From NCBI GenBank assembly GCA_037043015.1, contig CM073327.1, forward strand, positions 6,926,727 through 6,990,726: DNA of 64,000 nt. The letters run 5' to 3'. Shown here piece by piece: positions 22,322 to 34,635 of this stretch. This stretch comes from Bryum argenteum. Lineage: Eukaryota > Streptophyta > Bryopsida > Bryales > Bryaceae. The notes beneath the pieces are model-generated. The model made no database searches and was not told where the DNA came from. It saw only the letters and a program-made list of their open reading frames with translations. The position numbers and the translations under genes are program-made. Position 1 is the stretch's first letter; each line of letters opens with the position of its first letter.

Positions 22322-25320
22322 CAGAGCTTGCTTAAACCCTAAAATTGCTCAAAACAACAATTTTAGAATTTAAGCAGATTCAGGTGATTCTTTTCATTTG
22401 GGGTCCCATGGATTGTGGCATTCTTCAATACCCACAGAACAAAAAATGACGATGAAGATTTATCATAGACGCCTAGGAATTTTAGGGTTGAGCAAATTTT
22501 AGGGTTAAAACATTATTTGGGTTTACGGTGATTTTTTGGACCGATAGTTTTTTGGGGTCACTTGGATTTTCAAACTCTTCAATACCCATAGAACAAAATA
22601 TGATGATGACGAAATATCATAGATGCCCTAATTCCGTTTGGATTATTGTCTAGGTTCTTCCTTTTTGGGATCCCATGGATTGTGGGATTTCCCCGTAGAT
22701 CAAATTTTATTTGGGTGATTATGGCAATCAATCATCTTTGTGTACATGCTCACATGCAATGGAAGGTGTGTCGACAAATGGAGTAGAAGCAATCAATTTT
22801 TTGGGATGTCTTGACAAATGGAGTAGAAGCAATCAATTTTTTAGGATGTCTTGGCAAATGGAGTGTTTTTCATCATGGCAAGTTGACTTAGGATTGTAAA
22901 TGTGTCAAGTGTTTGATGAATGTGTCAGATTTGTAAGTGTGAATTAAGGTAATAGGTGGCGTGCTAGGTTTGATTTGGTGCACCTTCTAAAAAGGTGATG
23001 TCGCATTGGAGTTTGTATTAGTTTTGTGTTTTTTTTTGTTATGATTTTTTGGAATTGGAATCCTAGTAGTTGACTTCTTGTACTTCAGTATGACGATGCC
23101 TAGAGTACGTGGTTGTTTCTGAACCTTATTGTCTTCTATTTTGAAATGTATATTTGTCTTTGTAATGAGTTGGAAGGTACATGCTTGAAGTTTTTTTCTG
23201 GTTGCAAATAACGGATTAGAGTATGGCATCACATGCTTGATGACATGTGAGTTTAATGGTCTACGTGTTTCTCAAAGCGGTGCCTTTGGTATGGTACTTG
23301 TAGAAAAAGCTCTATGTAGACACATGTAATTGCTTGTTGCAATAATTAAAAACATGTTGAGTGATACGTGAAATTTAACATGTGATAAAGAGATTGGAGT
23401 AGCGACCATGTATGCTTGACCACTTGTACCTACCATTAGCAAATTTATTTAGATATCAACACTTGTACTTGGGGAGATCATTTTTTTTACAGTGCATAGT
23501 TGCTATTAGAGGCACATTGGTATCAATATCTTGAAATCTATGTTTTGGATTCTTATACTTCAATGAAGTCATAAAAAGTCTTCTATTATTGATGTTAGTG
23601 GCACCATGAACCACTCAAGATTTTGGAGTTGGGAAGTCGTGATTGTGAAGTTATTAAGTGAATGATTCAAACAAAATTATGCAAAGCTCGTAGGAAGCTT
23701 ATTCAACTTGAATTTTGTTTTTCATACTACTATTTGTTTGTTTATGAATATATATAGAGTTAGAGATGTGAAGAAGCCTTGAATTGCTCAAGGTGAAATA
23801 ATCACCTTGAAAATATATACATGGAAAAAAATAAAGGACAATTTAAAATGTACTTGTTGGCACTAAGACTCTTACCAAGATTAAATATTCTCACCACAAT
23901 ATGCGATTTCTTTTTTGGCCTAGTTGTTTTCAAGCCAACAATACTTCCAACGTACTTACTGTGATTCTATTATATTGAAAGGTACCCAATCTTTATGGGT
24001 CAGAAAAAGAATGGATGAGAGTATTGCAATGCATGCTTGATGATTTGTAAGTCCATTTGATTAAGTATAGTACAAAAGAGGAAGAACCTATGTATACTTA
24101 AGTCATTGCGTATTGCAACAATTCAAAAAACATTGTGGATGTTCTACACTCCGCATGTTACTTTGATACAAGTTGTGCATGATAGAGTAAGGTATGTCAA
24201 TAAAGCAACCGTGATTGCAAATCCAACTCTATTTACCACTCATTCAACTTATTAGATATTGATTGTTTTATTTGTCATCACTAATCTTCAAATCCTTAAC
24301 TTTGAATTAGGCAATTAATTTCAACGGGTTCAACCGATTTGGGCCATGGGAATTCGACATTTCACGTATAAGGATGCGGTTCTAAAGAACCAAATATGGT
24401 ATGTAGGGGGATAGTAGCCGTTTACAAAAACTTTCGATGAGTATTAGGTTTTTGGGATACAACCATTAAAAGGTGGTTTGTCCATGCGTTGGAGTCACCC
24501 GAAGGCAAAATACCGCTCAAAAGGCATGCTGACCCCTCCCAAGTTGTCACCTTTAAATCGCCTATCAAGCTCTGATAGGGTTAACAAAGTGGTGTCCACC
24601 TTCCCACATGCCATTGTATAGCCTTGTGTTCAAGCTACATACAATCCACAAAATTTAGATCTACATATACGTAAAATTCTCGTAAAGAGTGAGGAAAACC
24701 CAATCAATTGAATGGTGTCTTCATTGTCAGAAATAAAAAGACTATGCTTAGTTATGAATACATCATTGTTATACTTGAAAAAATATACATATGTGAAATC
24801 TTTTTGTTTAAAAAATGTGACTTTTTCTCCTGAAATTGTATATCACAACAGATAAATAGAAACTCTGGTCCCTTTCAAAAATGTCGGCATGTATGAAGTG
24901 TCTGTTCGTAATGCTAATATCCCGATAGCCACCGGATAAGGGGAAATGTATATCACAACACTCTTTAAAAGAAGTGTTCATCACATCCGACATGTTTTAG
25001 CACAACTTGTACGCCATTTTAAAAAAAAGGGATTGAGTAGAAACTCCTCCTACCACCGTCTCAATAAAATGATATAAGATTCTCTCAAAAATCCCAACTT
25101 TCTCAAAAAGTAACACATGGATAATTCCTTTAAGGAAACGTGCTCACATTAAAGTGATACACATGCTAAAATAGTGCATAACACACACAAAAAGAGTTTA
25201 CTTCAAAACCCAATATTTTGAAAGGGAGGCACCTCTCATAATGAAAGGAGGGCAGCCTTTAATAAAAGAGGGTATTTAAAACCACAAAATCAAAAGAGGA
25301 TATTCATACTGACAACTTAA
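22322..25320. other. intergenic spacer downstream of FatB
   Basis: No gene is seen. The first few hundred bases probably include the FatB 3' untranslated region. At 22760-22860 a 43-base unit (ACAAATGGAGTAGAAGCAAT, then CAATTTTTTGGGATGTCTTG) occurs twice. The remainder is AT-rich with no recognised element. Confidence 0.5.
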
Positions 25321-25944
25321 AACCATGTTTAATAATCCACCTTGGACATGCCACGTGGGACGGGGAGTGGGCCCCGCCCTCATGGCTCACAAGGAGCCAC
25401 GCCGCGGAGATCATTCATCTACCCATTCTCATCCGGGAGAGGATGACTTTCATCCATATTACGAGCCCCGGCCGCGAACGGCGCGCACAATCTGGGTGCC
25501 AAAATGTGCGGCATGGGCAGATTCTGGGTTTGTGGGTGTTGGTGGCGACCGTGGCATTCTGAGTGCGTGGTGTGGAAAAAAAATGTGTTGGACGGATGTG
25601 GCCGCACGAGCTCCACAAGGAAAAGGTATGGTAGCGTAGCCCAGTTGAGAGCGCTGCTAAAGATCTGGTGTGTGGACGTTTGTCAGATTGCGCCCAATCA
25701 CCAACTCTCTCCCTCTCACCATCGCTGGTGAACCCCCTCTTACAGAATCCTTCACTCGCAATCGCCTCTGACTCTCACCAAGCATTCTCGCACAGGAACC
25801 TCCCAACAGGGCCCAGAACGGACTTAGAGCTAGGTGGGTTTAAGTGGGTTTTCGTCTTTTCGGAGTCAGGAAGGAGGTATTTGAAGATTAAGGAATTAGG
25901 GTTCGGAGCGCGCGATGGTTATGTTGTAAGTAAAATTTAACGCG
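25321..25944 (+). promoter_or_regulatory. COP1 promoter and 5' leader with a G-box
   Basis: A GC-rich stretch before COP1. A perfect palindromic G-box, CCACGTGG, lies at 25350-25357, about 590 bases before the start codon. G-boxes are bound by bZIP and bHLH factors such as HY5 and PIFs, which work with COP1 in light signalling, so feedback control is plausible but unproven. A tiny upstream frame (ATG at 25915, M-V-M-L, stop TAA at 25927-25929) sits 15 bases before the main start. A longer frame, 25668-25940, also ends just before it. Either could dampen translation if transcribed. Confidence 0.5.
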
Positions 25945-28900
25945 ATGGCGAGCTCCTCGGTGATGATGGCTATGGCGGTGAAAGAGGAGCCTTTTGTTGG
26001 AGCAGCAGCTATGGCGGAAATGGTGGTGGTAGAGGATGTGGATAAAGATTTCGTGTGTCCGATTTGTCTACAGACAATGCAAGACGCGTTTCTGACCAGT
26101 TGCTGTGGACATAGCTTCTGTCATTCGTGTATTTCGACTCATCTGAGTAACAAGAGTAATTGCCCTAGTTGCTCCCGTTATTTGACCGCCGATCAGCTCA
26201 TTCCCAACTTCCTCCTCTCCAAGGTCAGTCATTCCATTCAATTCTTCCTACCTCGAGCTTCTTGTTCTCGAGTTAGCTTCGCACTCAGAGTTGATACGAA
26301 TCTTTGAATACATCTTTTTTGCTATGGCATCGCGTATTAGTCTTAGATAGATTTTTTCACTATGCATGGTCGGAGTAGACATAAGATTGGTTTAGGAACT
26401 TACAGCGATAGAAAAACCTTCTTTCAACCGTAAGGTGTAGTTTTTTACACAGGAATGACTTTGAAAACCATCAACTATCTTAGGAGTGTTATTTAGAATT
26501 TCATTTTTATGTTTCTGTCATGTCATCGCTTGATACCGTCACATTAAGCTGCAGACGTATGTTTGGTTTTTGAGTGATTACGGGCCCATGAATAGTCACT
26601 TCTAGTGATCTGCATTGAAGCAAACATTTTCCGGACATAAGATGTAGTATTGTACTCGGGAGTGAACACATGGTTTGTAGTGGAGATGACTATCCTGGTG
26701 GGATTCTAGGAACATCGATATAAGTACAGGAAGAAATATCACGATTTCTGTTGCACTTGATCATTGCTAGATACCCTGGGGTAGAGTTTTCGACAAGCTT
26801 TGACAGTATGTGTGGTCTTTTGAGTGAATACGGTTTTCTGCATAGTCACTCACTGAAGTAAACATCTTCTGTCACGAGGAGTAGTTTTTGAACTTGAGAT
26901 TATTTCACAGTGTCGTGTCGTAGTGAAGATGCAAGTTACATCGTCTTTCACGATGTGAATTTGTGAAGAAACATCAGAGTACATATATTTATGCTTTCGA
27001 AGTGTTTTATTACTAATCGACAGTGGTCAGTAATGATCTGCCTGCATCAGGGTATTCGTCTTTCGGTTGAGCGTCTTAAATTAACTTCATCTGATGATCT
27101 CTGTTGCATGTGACTTGCAGCTTATGAAGAAAGCGACCGCTTCTTTGTTACTGAAAAACTCCTCTCCCGTTGAGCATTTGCGCTTTGCACTTCAGCAGGT
27201 AACTTACTATTTACATATATGAATAGATTGGGCGGCAGGAATACTCGGTCTTTAATGTAGTGATGGAGATGAAATATCAACCTCATGTGATCGATGCTGT
27301 TTTCAGGGAGTCGACATGCCACTGAAGGAAATCGATTCCTTACTTCAGCTGTTGAGTGAACGGAAGAAGAAAGTCGAACAGGAAGAGGCAGAGACCAACA
27401 TGGAGGTTTTGCTCGATTTTCTTCACCTCTCAAGGCAACGCAAACAAGAAGAAATGCTCGAGGTTTGTTCCTCTCTTTCTCTCAAATGTGTTGCCTCGTG
27501 CTATTGCGTGATTTTGCACAATCGAATGGGCCCTGTGATTGACTTGCGAGAGTGGAATGGGGCAACAGTTGCAGGGCGATCTTCATTGTCTGAAAGAGGA
27601 CATCGCCACGGTAGAGAGGCGGCGTCAAGAGTTAGTCAGTGCCAAATCCAAGTTCGCAAAACGAGGTCGCTTGATGACAATCACCAATGACGCCGTAGTA
27701 TCCTCGTCACTGAACTCGGATACAGTGCCCGGGTGTGAAAAGGCAAACAGTAATGCCGTGTCGGTATTCCGAGGCGGACAAGGTGGTGCCTTCGTTCCTT
27801 CTGGTGAACCCAAATCTTGGACCTCAGGTACTACTCCTAAGAAGATGATCATGGAGTCTGAGAAGATCGCTACTGTCCCGGGAAAGTTTCCGGAAAGTCC
27901 ATATCTGGAGTCTCATTATCATGCTGATTCTGCTGCTGGGCTTCATACTGTGAGCAAAAAACGACGAGTGCTGGCACAGGTACTATCATCATGCCCATTT
28001 GTTAAGCTTCTGATATCAATCAAACCTGTTGGGGCGAATGTTATTCATTAACGGAAACGGTTTTCTGCAGTTTGAAGATCTGCAAGAAGCTTACCTGACG
28101 CGAAGAAGGCAAGTTGCACGGAAGGAAAGACACAGACAGTTTCAGGAGTCGGTGAAGAAGGAAGCTGTGAAGGGTGTCGAAAGCTTCCAGGATGGGTTAG
28201 AAGATTTCGAATCTGTGCTCTCAGCTTTCACTCGATACAGGTACATGATGCTCTTATTTCAAAAATGATAATCAAAGCTCAACAGCTTCTTACTTTACAG
28301 CATGACGAGAATTCTGAGCCTACAGTATCTTCGTGAGCTTGCTCTGAACGTCATTGCCGTGGTTTTGTCCGTGAACAGCCGTTTCCGCGTTATTGCTGAG
28401 CTTCATCATGGAGACTTATTCCACAACTCCAATATAGTATCAAGGTAAGATAACATCTGTCTATATATAGTGAAGTGATAATTTGGAGCTCCTTGATACA
28501 TTTCTCTCACCGATGTTTGAGTAGAAGGCTTACAAGTGTTGTGGTGCCATTTGCAGCATTGAGTTCGATCGTGATGACGAGTTCTTTGCGACAGCGGGAG
28601 TATCACGGCGCATCAAAGTCTTTGACTTTTCAACAGTATGTCACTTTCTTATAATCTGGTTTTGATTAGATTAGAATTGCTGCAGGTAATGCGGTTCATG
28701 TTTTGTTAGTACAGATGCAAATGACTCAGACTTGATCTAACTTGAGTGTTTGCTGAAACAGGTCGTGAATGAATTTGCCGACATTCATTGTCCAGTCGTG
28801 GAGATTCCAACTCGGTCCAAATTGAGCTACTTGAGCTGGAACAAGCACGTGAAGCCTCTCATCGCCAGCAGCGATTACGAAGGCATTGTAACCGTGTGGG

Positions 28901-29990
28901 ATGTGAACACAAAACAGAGCGTCATGGAGTATGAGGAGCATGAAAAGCGTGCGTGGAGCGTTGATTTTGCTCGAACCGACCCGTCTATGCTCGTCTCCGG
29001 AAGCGATGATGGAAAGGTGAAGGTGTGGTGCACAAGGCAAGAGAGCAGTGCACTTACGTTGGACATGAGGGCTAACATATGCAGCGTCAAGTTCAACCCT
29101 GGCAGCAGTCACCAGATTGCAGTAAGCCCCTGCTCTTTGTATCTCTGTGTAATATCTTCGTTTGTGTTTAAACTTGGTAATTTCCGATAGTTATGGCGTG
29201 ACTTTTTGAGTTCGATTTGGGCATTTTCAATTGTGTATGGATTTGATATACTTGATTCTAACATGGGGCTCTCCGGCAGGTTGGTTCGGCCGATCACCAC
29301 ATACACTACTTCGACTTACGCAATGCAAGTGTACCACTGTATGTGTTCAAGGGACACCGAAAGGCCGTCTCCTACGTGAAGTTCGTCTCACCCACTGAAT
29401 TAGCTTCCGCATCCACCGACAGCACAATTCGTCTCTGGGACGTGCAGAGAAACCTTCCGGTACGTCTTAAACCCTAAACCCTCTCTTGTCGACTCCATTC
29501 TAATCGATCATCTTAAACCTAAAACTCTCTCCCTGTCACCTCCATTTTGATCGATCATGGGTCTGACCTCGTCCTGTTCTGTTTTGCTGCAGATTCGAAC
29601 CCTCAGAGGACACGTGAATGAGAAGAACTTCGTGGGGCTCACTGTCAACAGCGAATACATCGCTTGTGGGAGTGAAACGAACGACGTTTTTGTATATCAC
29701 AAGGTATGAATCAAATAATTGATGCACCTGCATTTGTGGATCGTAAGGTTTGACATCAGAGCACTTTTTTTGGATTGTTCGGGGGTTTATTGATGTTTTT
29801 TTGCTGGCATTGTTTTGTGCAGGCGATGTCGAAACCCGCTTCGTGGCATAGATTTGGGTCGCAGAACCCGGAAGATAGTGATGACGATAGCTCACACTTT
29901 ATCAGTGCAGTTTGTTGGAAGAGTGAGAGTCCGACTATGTTGGCTGCTAATTCACAAGGCACAATAAAAGTTCTCGTGTTGGCACCTTGA
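25945..29990 (+). CDS. COP1: COP1 E3 ubiquitin ligase (RING, coiled coil, WD40)
   Basis: Eleven exons: 25945-26223, 27121-27198, 27307-27462, 27569-27979, 28071-28240, 28379-28444, 28557-28635, 28762-29121, 29280-29459, 29593-29703 and 29823-29990. All junctions are GT-AG with agreeing phases, giving 685 residues, close to the Arabidopsis length (about 675). COP1 works with SPA proteins in the nucleus in darkness, ubiquitinating light-signalling factors such as HY5. The RING finger (38-76) starts CPIC and reads TSCCGHSFC, one residue longer than usual before CGH. A coiled coil follows (about 130-205, with [18 protein letters not shown]). A bipartite basic signal lies at KKRRVLAQ (301-308) plus TRRRQVARK, where the known NLS sits. 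The WD40 propeller (about 375-685) includes [57 protein letters not shown] and a C-terminal [12 protein letters not shown]. The start follows an in-frame TAA at 25927. The exon-4 acceptor at 27568 was preferred over 27574 because it keeps the family spacing. Confidence 0.97.
29467..29562. repeat. two-copy repeat and telomere-like motif in COP1 intron 9
   Basis: Two diverged copies of about 53 bases around 'ctctc', 'ctccatt' and 'gatcgatcat' lie within the ninth intron. The first starts with a short AAACCCTAAACCCT run like plant telomere repeats. It is probably a simple local duplication with no defined role. Confidence 0.5.
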
Positions 29991-31188
29991 AACTTTTGCC
30001 TCTCGTGTCTCCAACATTTGCCCTCGTTTCTTAAAGAAAATCTGTTTCGAATCGCTTAATTGGTAAGGAGACGGAAGATAAGCAACTAAGAACTTTCCTC
30101 AGATGCGTAGAATGAGACATCATTGTGATTTACACACCAATAGGCAGCAGTTGAAGTAAGAAATGCAGCTTCAGCTTGCTCTTGGCGACAGTTACGACAG
30201 TTGCGTCCTTACTTGGAGAAAAACGCAACCCATTCAGCGGTAATTCATCAAACCATCGAATCGCTTACAGGCGCACTAATGCATACCTTGATCTGACCAT
30301 GCACATGCACTAAATATTTTTCAAATACATAGTACTTTACGTGATTGCCTGTAGATATATCTACTAAATTTACACTGTAGGCTGATTAGATACATCTGAA
30401 GTATATTAACGAAAATCAGATTCGATGCACTTTTCCCTCTATTCTGAATGAAATTGTAGTGACCGTGAAGCTGCCCATGTGTAGATATCAGTCCAACATT
30501 AGACTTCACTCAGCTGCGTTGACACATTCAAAACGTAGTATTCATGCACCACAATTGTGCAGATTTTCAGGAAGTGTGATCTACCGTAGCGTCCAAACCG
30601 TTCAAAATTGATACAACTCAGATTTGTACAAATCAACTACTTCCGTGGGTACCTTGACCCGCTGTACTGTACAATACATCCACTGTTGCGCCAATGATTT
30701 TCTGACTTATGAATTCTGTGAAACGCAAACATCTCACACTGTCGATAGGAGACAAAGCAGTCGGTGTAAGTTTGAGAAAAGCCTGTACTCGCCAGCGGAA
30801 ATTTCACTCAACTCTCGTCCTATCGTTACCTCCAGTGTGGATCTTCCTTGCTCGTGTAGATCTCGTAAAGCTGTTTGGAGTGATGCTTTGCAATAGCTTT
30901 AAGTTTCCTCATTTTTCCTGGAAAATGTCTCTCAAAAGCTTGGGGAGACTTCTTCAATTTATTAGCCTCGTCCCCATCAACAAGCCACTCAGCATAAATG
31001 GAGCCCCTGGCATGACAAGAGAATGTTAATTTCGTTTCACAGGGTGAAGAATCGAATCATAGTCTGATACACTGTCTGAAGATATATGAAATGGCTCCCG
31101 ACAGGTCTATGGGCCGTGCGAGTACAAGATTCTTGACCTACACAGATACTGCATGTTCACATGTAAATGTGAAGCTTAGGTAGAATTT
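29991..31188. other. spacer between COP1 and the convergent unknown gene
   Basis: This probably contains the 3' untranslated regions of COP1 (+) and of the minus-strand gene ending at 31189. Composition is moderate. Frames at 30624-31029 have no recognisable domain. I see no RNA gene or repeat. Confidence 0.45.
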
Positions 31189-33254
31189 TTACCAGTATGC
31201 ATTCCTTTGAGTGAAACCACGCCCGTTCGTATGCAGCGATCTTTTCTTTACTCTCTCATCCTCGGTTTGTTGACGATAAAGAGCACAAATGGCCTGCAGA
31301 GCAATATCATCATCATTTTCTATGGCTGTCAACATATCGCCCTGGAATTCCCAGATCTGTGGCCGCCTTCTCCTCACACGTTTTTCATTGATTATGTTGC
31401 CACTGTCAACTTCATCGTCGGAATCCCCCATGTCCGAACTACTCTCGTTCTCGTCGGGCGATGTCTCATCATCGTCGGACTCCCCTGTGTCCGGACTAGT
31501 AGACTTGTTCTCGATAAAGTCCCTCATCTCGTCGTCGTCGTCGTCATCCTCCTCTTCATCGTCTTCCGGCGATGACATGAGCAGATTCAGTGCTTTTTCA
31601 GGTGGTGCTTGGCGTCTACTCTTTGGACGTTCACGCCTCTGAGATTGTTGTGTTTGAGTGGCAGCGAATGTTCCCCTTCGTCGTCTGACAACAGTGCAAG
31701 ACTCTGTATTAGAGCCCGTGACGTCGATGTAGTCCACAAATGTTCCCCTTCGTCGTCTGACAACAGTGTAAGACTCTGTATCAGAGCCCGTGAGGTCGAT
31801 GATTTCCTCTTTGGATTCCGAGCTGTCGGAAGATCTGGTGCTTGTGGGCATGGGAGAGTGCTGACTTCGCCTTTGGCTCCCCCTGAACCTCGCTTGTTTT
31901 GTAGCACCTGGAGGTGTTGATTCGACACTCTCGTTCCTCCGGGGTCTCTTAAGAGGACGTCTGAGAGTCTCTCTGATATTTACTCGTGGGTGATGGAACA
32001 TATTCTTCGCCATCTTGCGCCTCCCTCGCTTCCTCCCGCCGTTGGGTCGGCTTTCATCACCGGATAAATAGACCTCTGGAGTCTTCGGTGGGTCCGGCAA
32101 CCATGGCAATCGAATAACAGGTTCCTCATTCGGTGAGTCTTGCATTGACGTCAATGCAGGAAGAACAGGTTCCTCATCCTCCTCAACCTCCTCGTGCTTC
32201 TTGATTAGCCTCTTCCGCTCTGTGGCACTCTCGCCGTTGCATGGCCTTTCATGGGCAGGTTGGTCTCTGGCCTCCAATTGTTCTGTCTCATCCCTTCGTG
32301 TTTCCTCGTTTCTAGTTTGTGCCTCACAGGCGATTCTGCTGGGAGCAACGATCAACGCGGGCACGGCCGAACGGTTTAACTCTATGACGACCGGAAGTGG
32401 AGAACTTTCCGTAACCACCTCCTGAGACAATAGCGGTCGACCACACAGACAGCATCCGTCCAACGACTGTGCTACTTCGGAGTTGACCCTACTGTCCAAT
32501 GTCTCAAGATTGCCGGAAGGAGGTGGCATTGCTCCATCGGCCTCTCCTGTTCGAGTATTGTTAACAAGGTCGCCATCACTCTGGGACATATGCCGAGAGG
32601 GATCCAATTGCGCTGGAGTAGGCGGAAATATCTCCGTTGTGTCCTGCATAAATGACCGACAAGATAAGATCAATGAAAACTGCAATGACCAGCAAGCTCG
32701 TGGGTTCCGGACCCTGATTAAGAATTACCAGTATAAAATCTAAAAGAAACTCGTCTACAATATAGTTCATATTTACTAGATGAAGAATCCAGTACTACCT
32801 AATGGAGCAAGGATCTTTTCAAATTTACGAAAGAATGCATAAGCCAGACCTGAGATACTCTAGTGTCATCAGGGGTTGAAGCATCAGACGAAGTCGGAAG
32901 TGACTCAGTAGCGTCACGGCGAGACTTTTCCTTCCTCTTTTTCTTCGCATCCAGAAGGGACATAAGCTCATCTCGACGCCGAAGCTCCTCCTCCATTTGA
33001 CGCATACACGCTTCGGCCCGCTCGTTTGCAGCTCTCTCTCGCTCGTTTGCAGCTCTCTCTCGCTCGTTTGCAGCTCTCTCTCGCTCAGTAGCTTCCTTCG
33101 CCCGAGCCTCGGGCTCATCCATCTTAAGCTTCAATGCAGAGACGATACTTCGAGCGGTTTCCAACTCCTCCGCATGAGCGATTTCCAACACCTCCTCGGG
33201 AGCGCTTTCCAACACCTCCTCATGAGCGATTTCCAACCTCTCGTAATTTCCCAT
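31189..33254 (-). CDS. unknown nuclear-type protein with coiled coil, duplicated SIM-like motif and acidic tract
   Basis: I do not recognise this gene. Two exons, 33254-32850 and 32643-31189 (minus strand, CAG/GTCTGG donor, TATGCAG acceptor, phase 0), give 619 residues. The N-terminus (1-115) is a charged coiled coil with a seven-residue ERERAAN repeat (about 58-78) and EELRRRDELMSLL. A CCLCG cluster lies near residue 200. Basic patches KRGRRKMAK and RRPLKRPRR suggest nuclear import. Residues 416-463 are two 24-residue units, IIDLTGSDTESYTVVRRRRG and YIDVTGSNTESCTVVRRRRG, each ending TF plus two residues. IIDLT followed by Ser and acidic residues fits a SUMO-interaction motif. An Asp/Glu tract (about 493-508) and several Ser-Asp-Glu blocks follow, then KRVRRRRPQIWEF. 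The C-terminal 54 residues (566-619, ALYRQQTEDE) look folded and helical. A SUMO-responsive chromatin or transcription role is inference only. Adjacent tandem-repeat DNA in both coding regions points to recent expansion. Confidence 0.75.
31669..31812 (-). repeat. 72-bp in-frame tandem duplication in the unknown gene
   Basis: The blocks 31669-31740 and 31741-31812 both start TGTTCCCCTTCGTCGTCTGA and are nearly identical for 50 bases or more. The period is exactly 72 bases (24 codons), so the duplication preserves the frame. It duplicates the SIM-like motif with its following Arg-rich segment. Confidence 0.9.
33018..33082 (-). repeat. 21-bp in-frame repeat encoding ERERAAN
   Basis: Three copies of GCTCGTTTGCAGCTCTCTCT run in the first exon of the unknown gene, with a 21-base period. 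They extend the coiled coil by whole heptads, which keeps the helix register. Confidence 0.85.
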
Positions 33255-33884
33255 CTTAAAGCATTCTTCAGTTAAATGGCCTCAAATCTGCGAAAATGAC
33301 ACCAAGACAGAATCTAAGGACTAAAACATCCAACGAAAGTCTAAAAACTGCAAATCAAGTGTACTTGCAGTTTGATATAAAATCTCCTCTGTAGGAATGA
33401 TACTGTTGGAATTCTATAGTGATAACAATTGCATGCAGAAACGCAGACGGCTTTAAAAGTGATGAAGCTGATGATTCCAGCGGGCGGGAAGTGACTGCGG
33501 GGTGACAAACGAGGAGCTGTAGTGCGAGAAAGCTTTGGAGAACGGTGCTTCTTTATTGTCATCCTCTCTACTGTCACACTGAGCGATTCTAAATAGTGTA
33601 TGTCGAAAATAGTGTGAACAGTTTATACCGGAATAACTGTAGAGGATACAACGGTCCACCCTTTTCATGGAATATATGAGTATAAACCATAGAATAGTTA
33701 CTATGTGATTTGCTTTAGATTATTTTGATAATAACTATTTTTATGTTTTTTCATGTTTTAGTGTGAATTTTTATAAAAACCTTTGGATGATTCAAAGGTT
33801 TAAATATTTGAGATTTGAAAATTAGTTACATTTAGTGTATCATTCAAAATGAGTGATGATTTTTTTATGTAGTGGGTTGAATAG
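33255..33884 (-). promoter_or_regulatory. probable leader and promoter of the unknown minus-strand gene
   Basis: Moderate-GC sequence upstream (higher coordinates) of the start codon at 33254, giving way to AT-rich DNA at about 33670. No promoter motif can be named with confidence. Confidence 0.35.
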
Positions 33885-34635
33885 TAGAGATTCATACAAC
33901 CGGTAATATGAAAAAGGAAGTGTATTAGATTTTATTAGAGTTCTAATATATGATCGATATAACAAATGATACATGTCCACTCTTGTTTCATTTGATGAGA
34001 CATATATTACATTGGAATTTATCATTGATTCTACAACTTTTTTTGTCTAATTAACTTTCTAATAAATATTTTTGAAATAAATTATACTAAAGTCAAAAGT
34101 GAGTTACTTAAGATAACACTGGTGTAAACTTTTACTAAGAAACATCACAAATATAGTACGAAAACATGTGTTACAATATTTATAAAAACAATCTTAATAT
34201 GCATATTATAAAATACTCTTGCATATGTGGTGATGGAAGATTATGGTGTCACAATATCTCCCAAAAGTATCCACGTGAAAGTACTATTCTTGAATATGCA
34301 TAGCTAAATTGATACAAATAATTATTTGATTATGTAACAAAACTAGCATGCCTTCCATAGTTGTCACTCCCAAAGCCCAAAACTGCGATTTTCTACGACC
34401 TTGTGGCTCTCTCGGATGATTTCTTTGCAATTTTTTCAAGCTTCTAATCGTAGGAGCTTGAACCTTATCTGTATCAATAGTTGCATATTCAATTTTAGCC
34501 GTTACATCTTTGCCATTTCCAAGATCATAAATATCAAAGTTAAAGCACAAGTTATTTTTGGTATTGCCGGAGAGAGAATGTGTATTTTGTACCAAGAGAG
34601 ACTTGATGATAAATACCCCAAACATATTGGTCATA

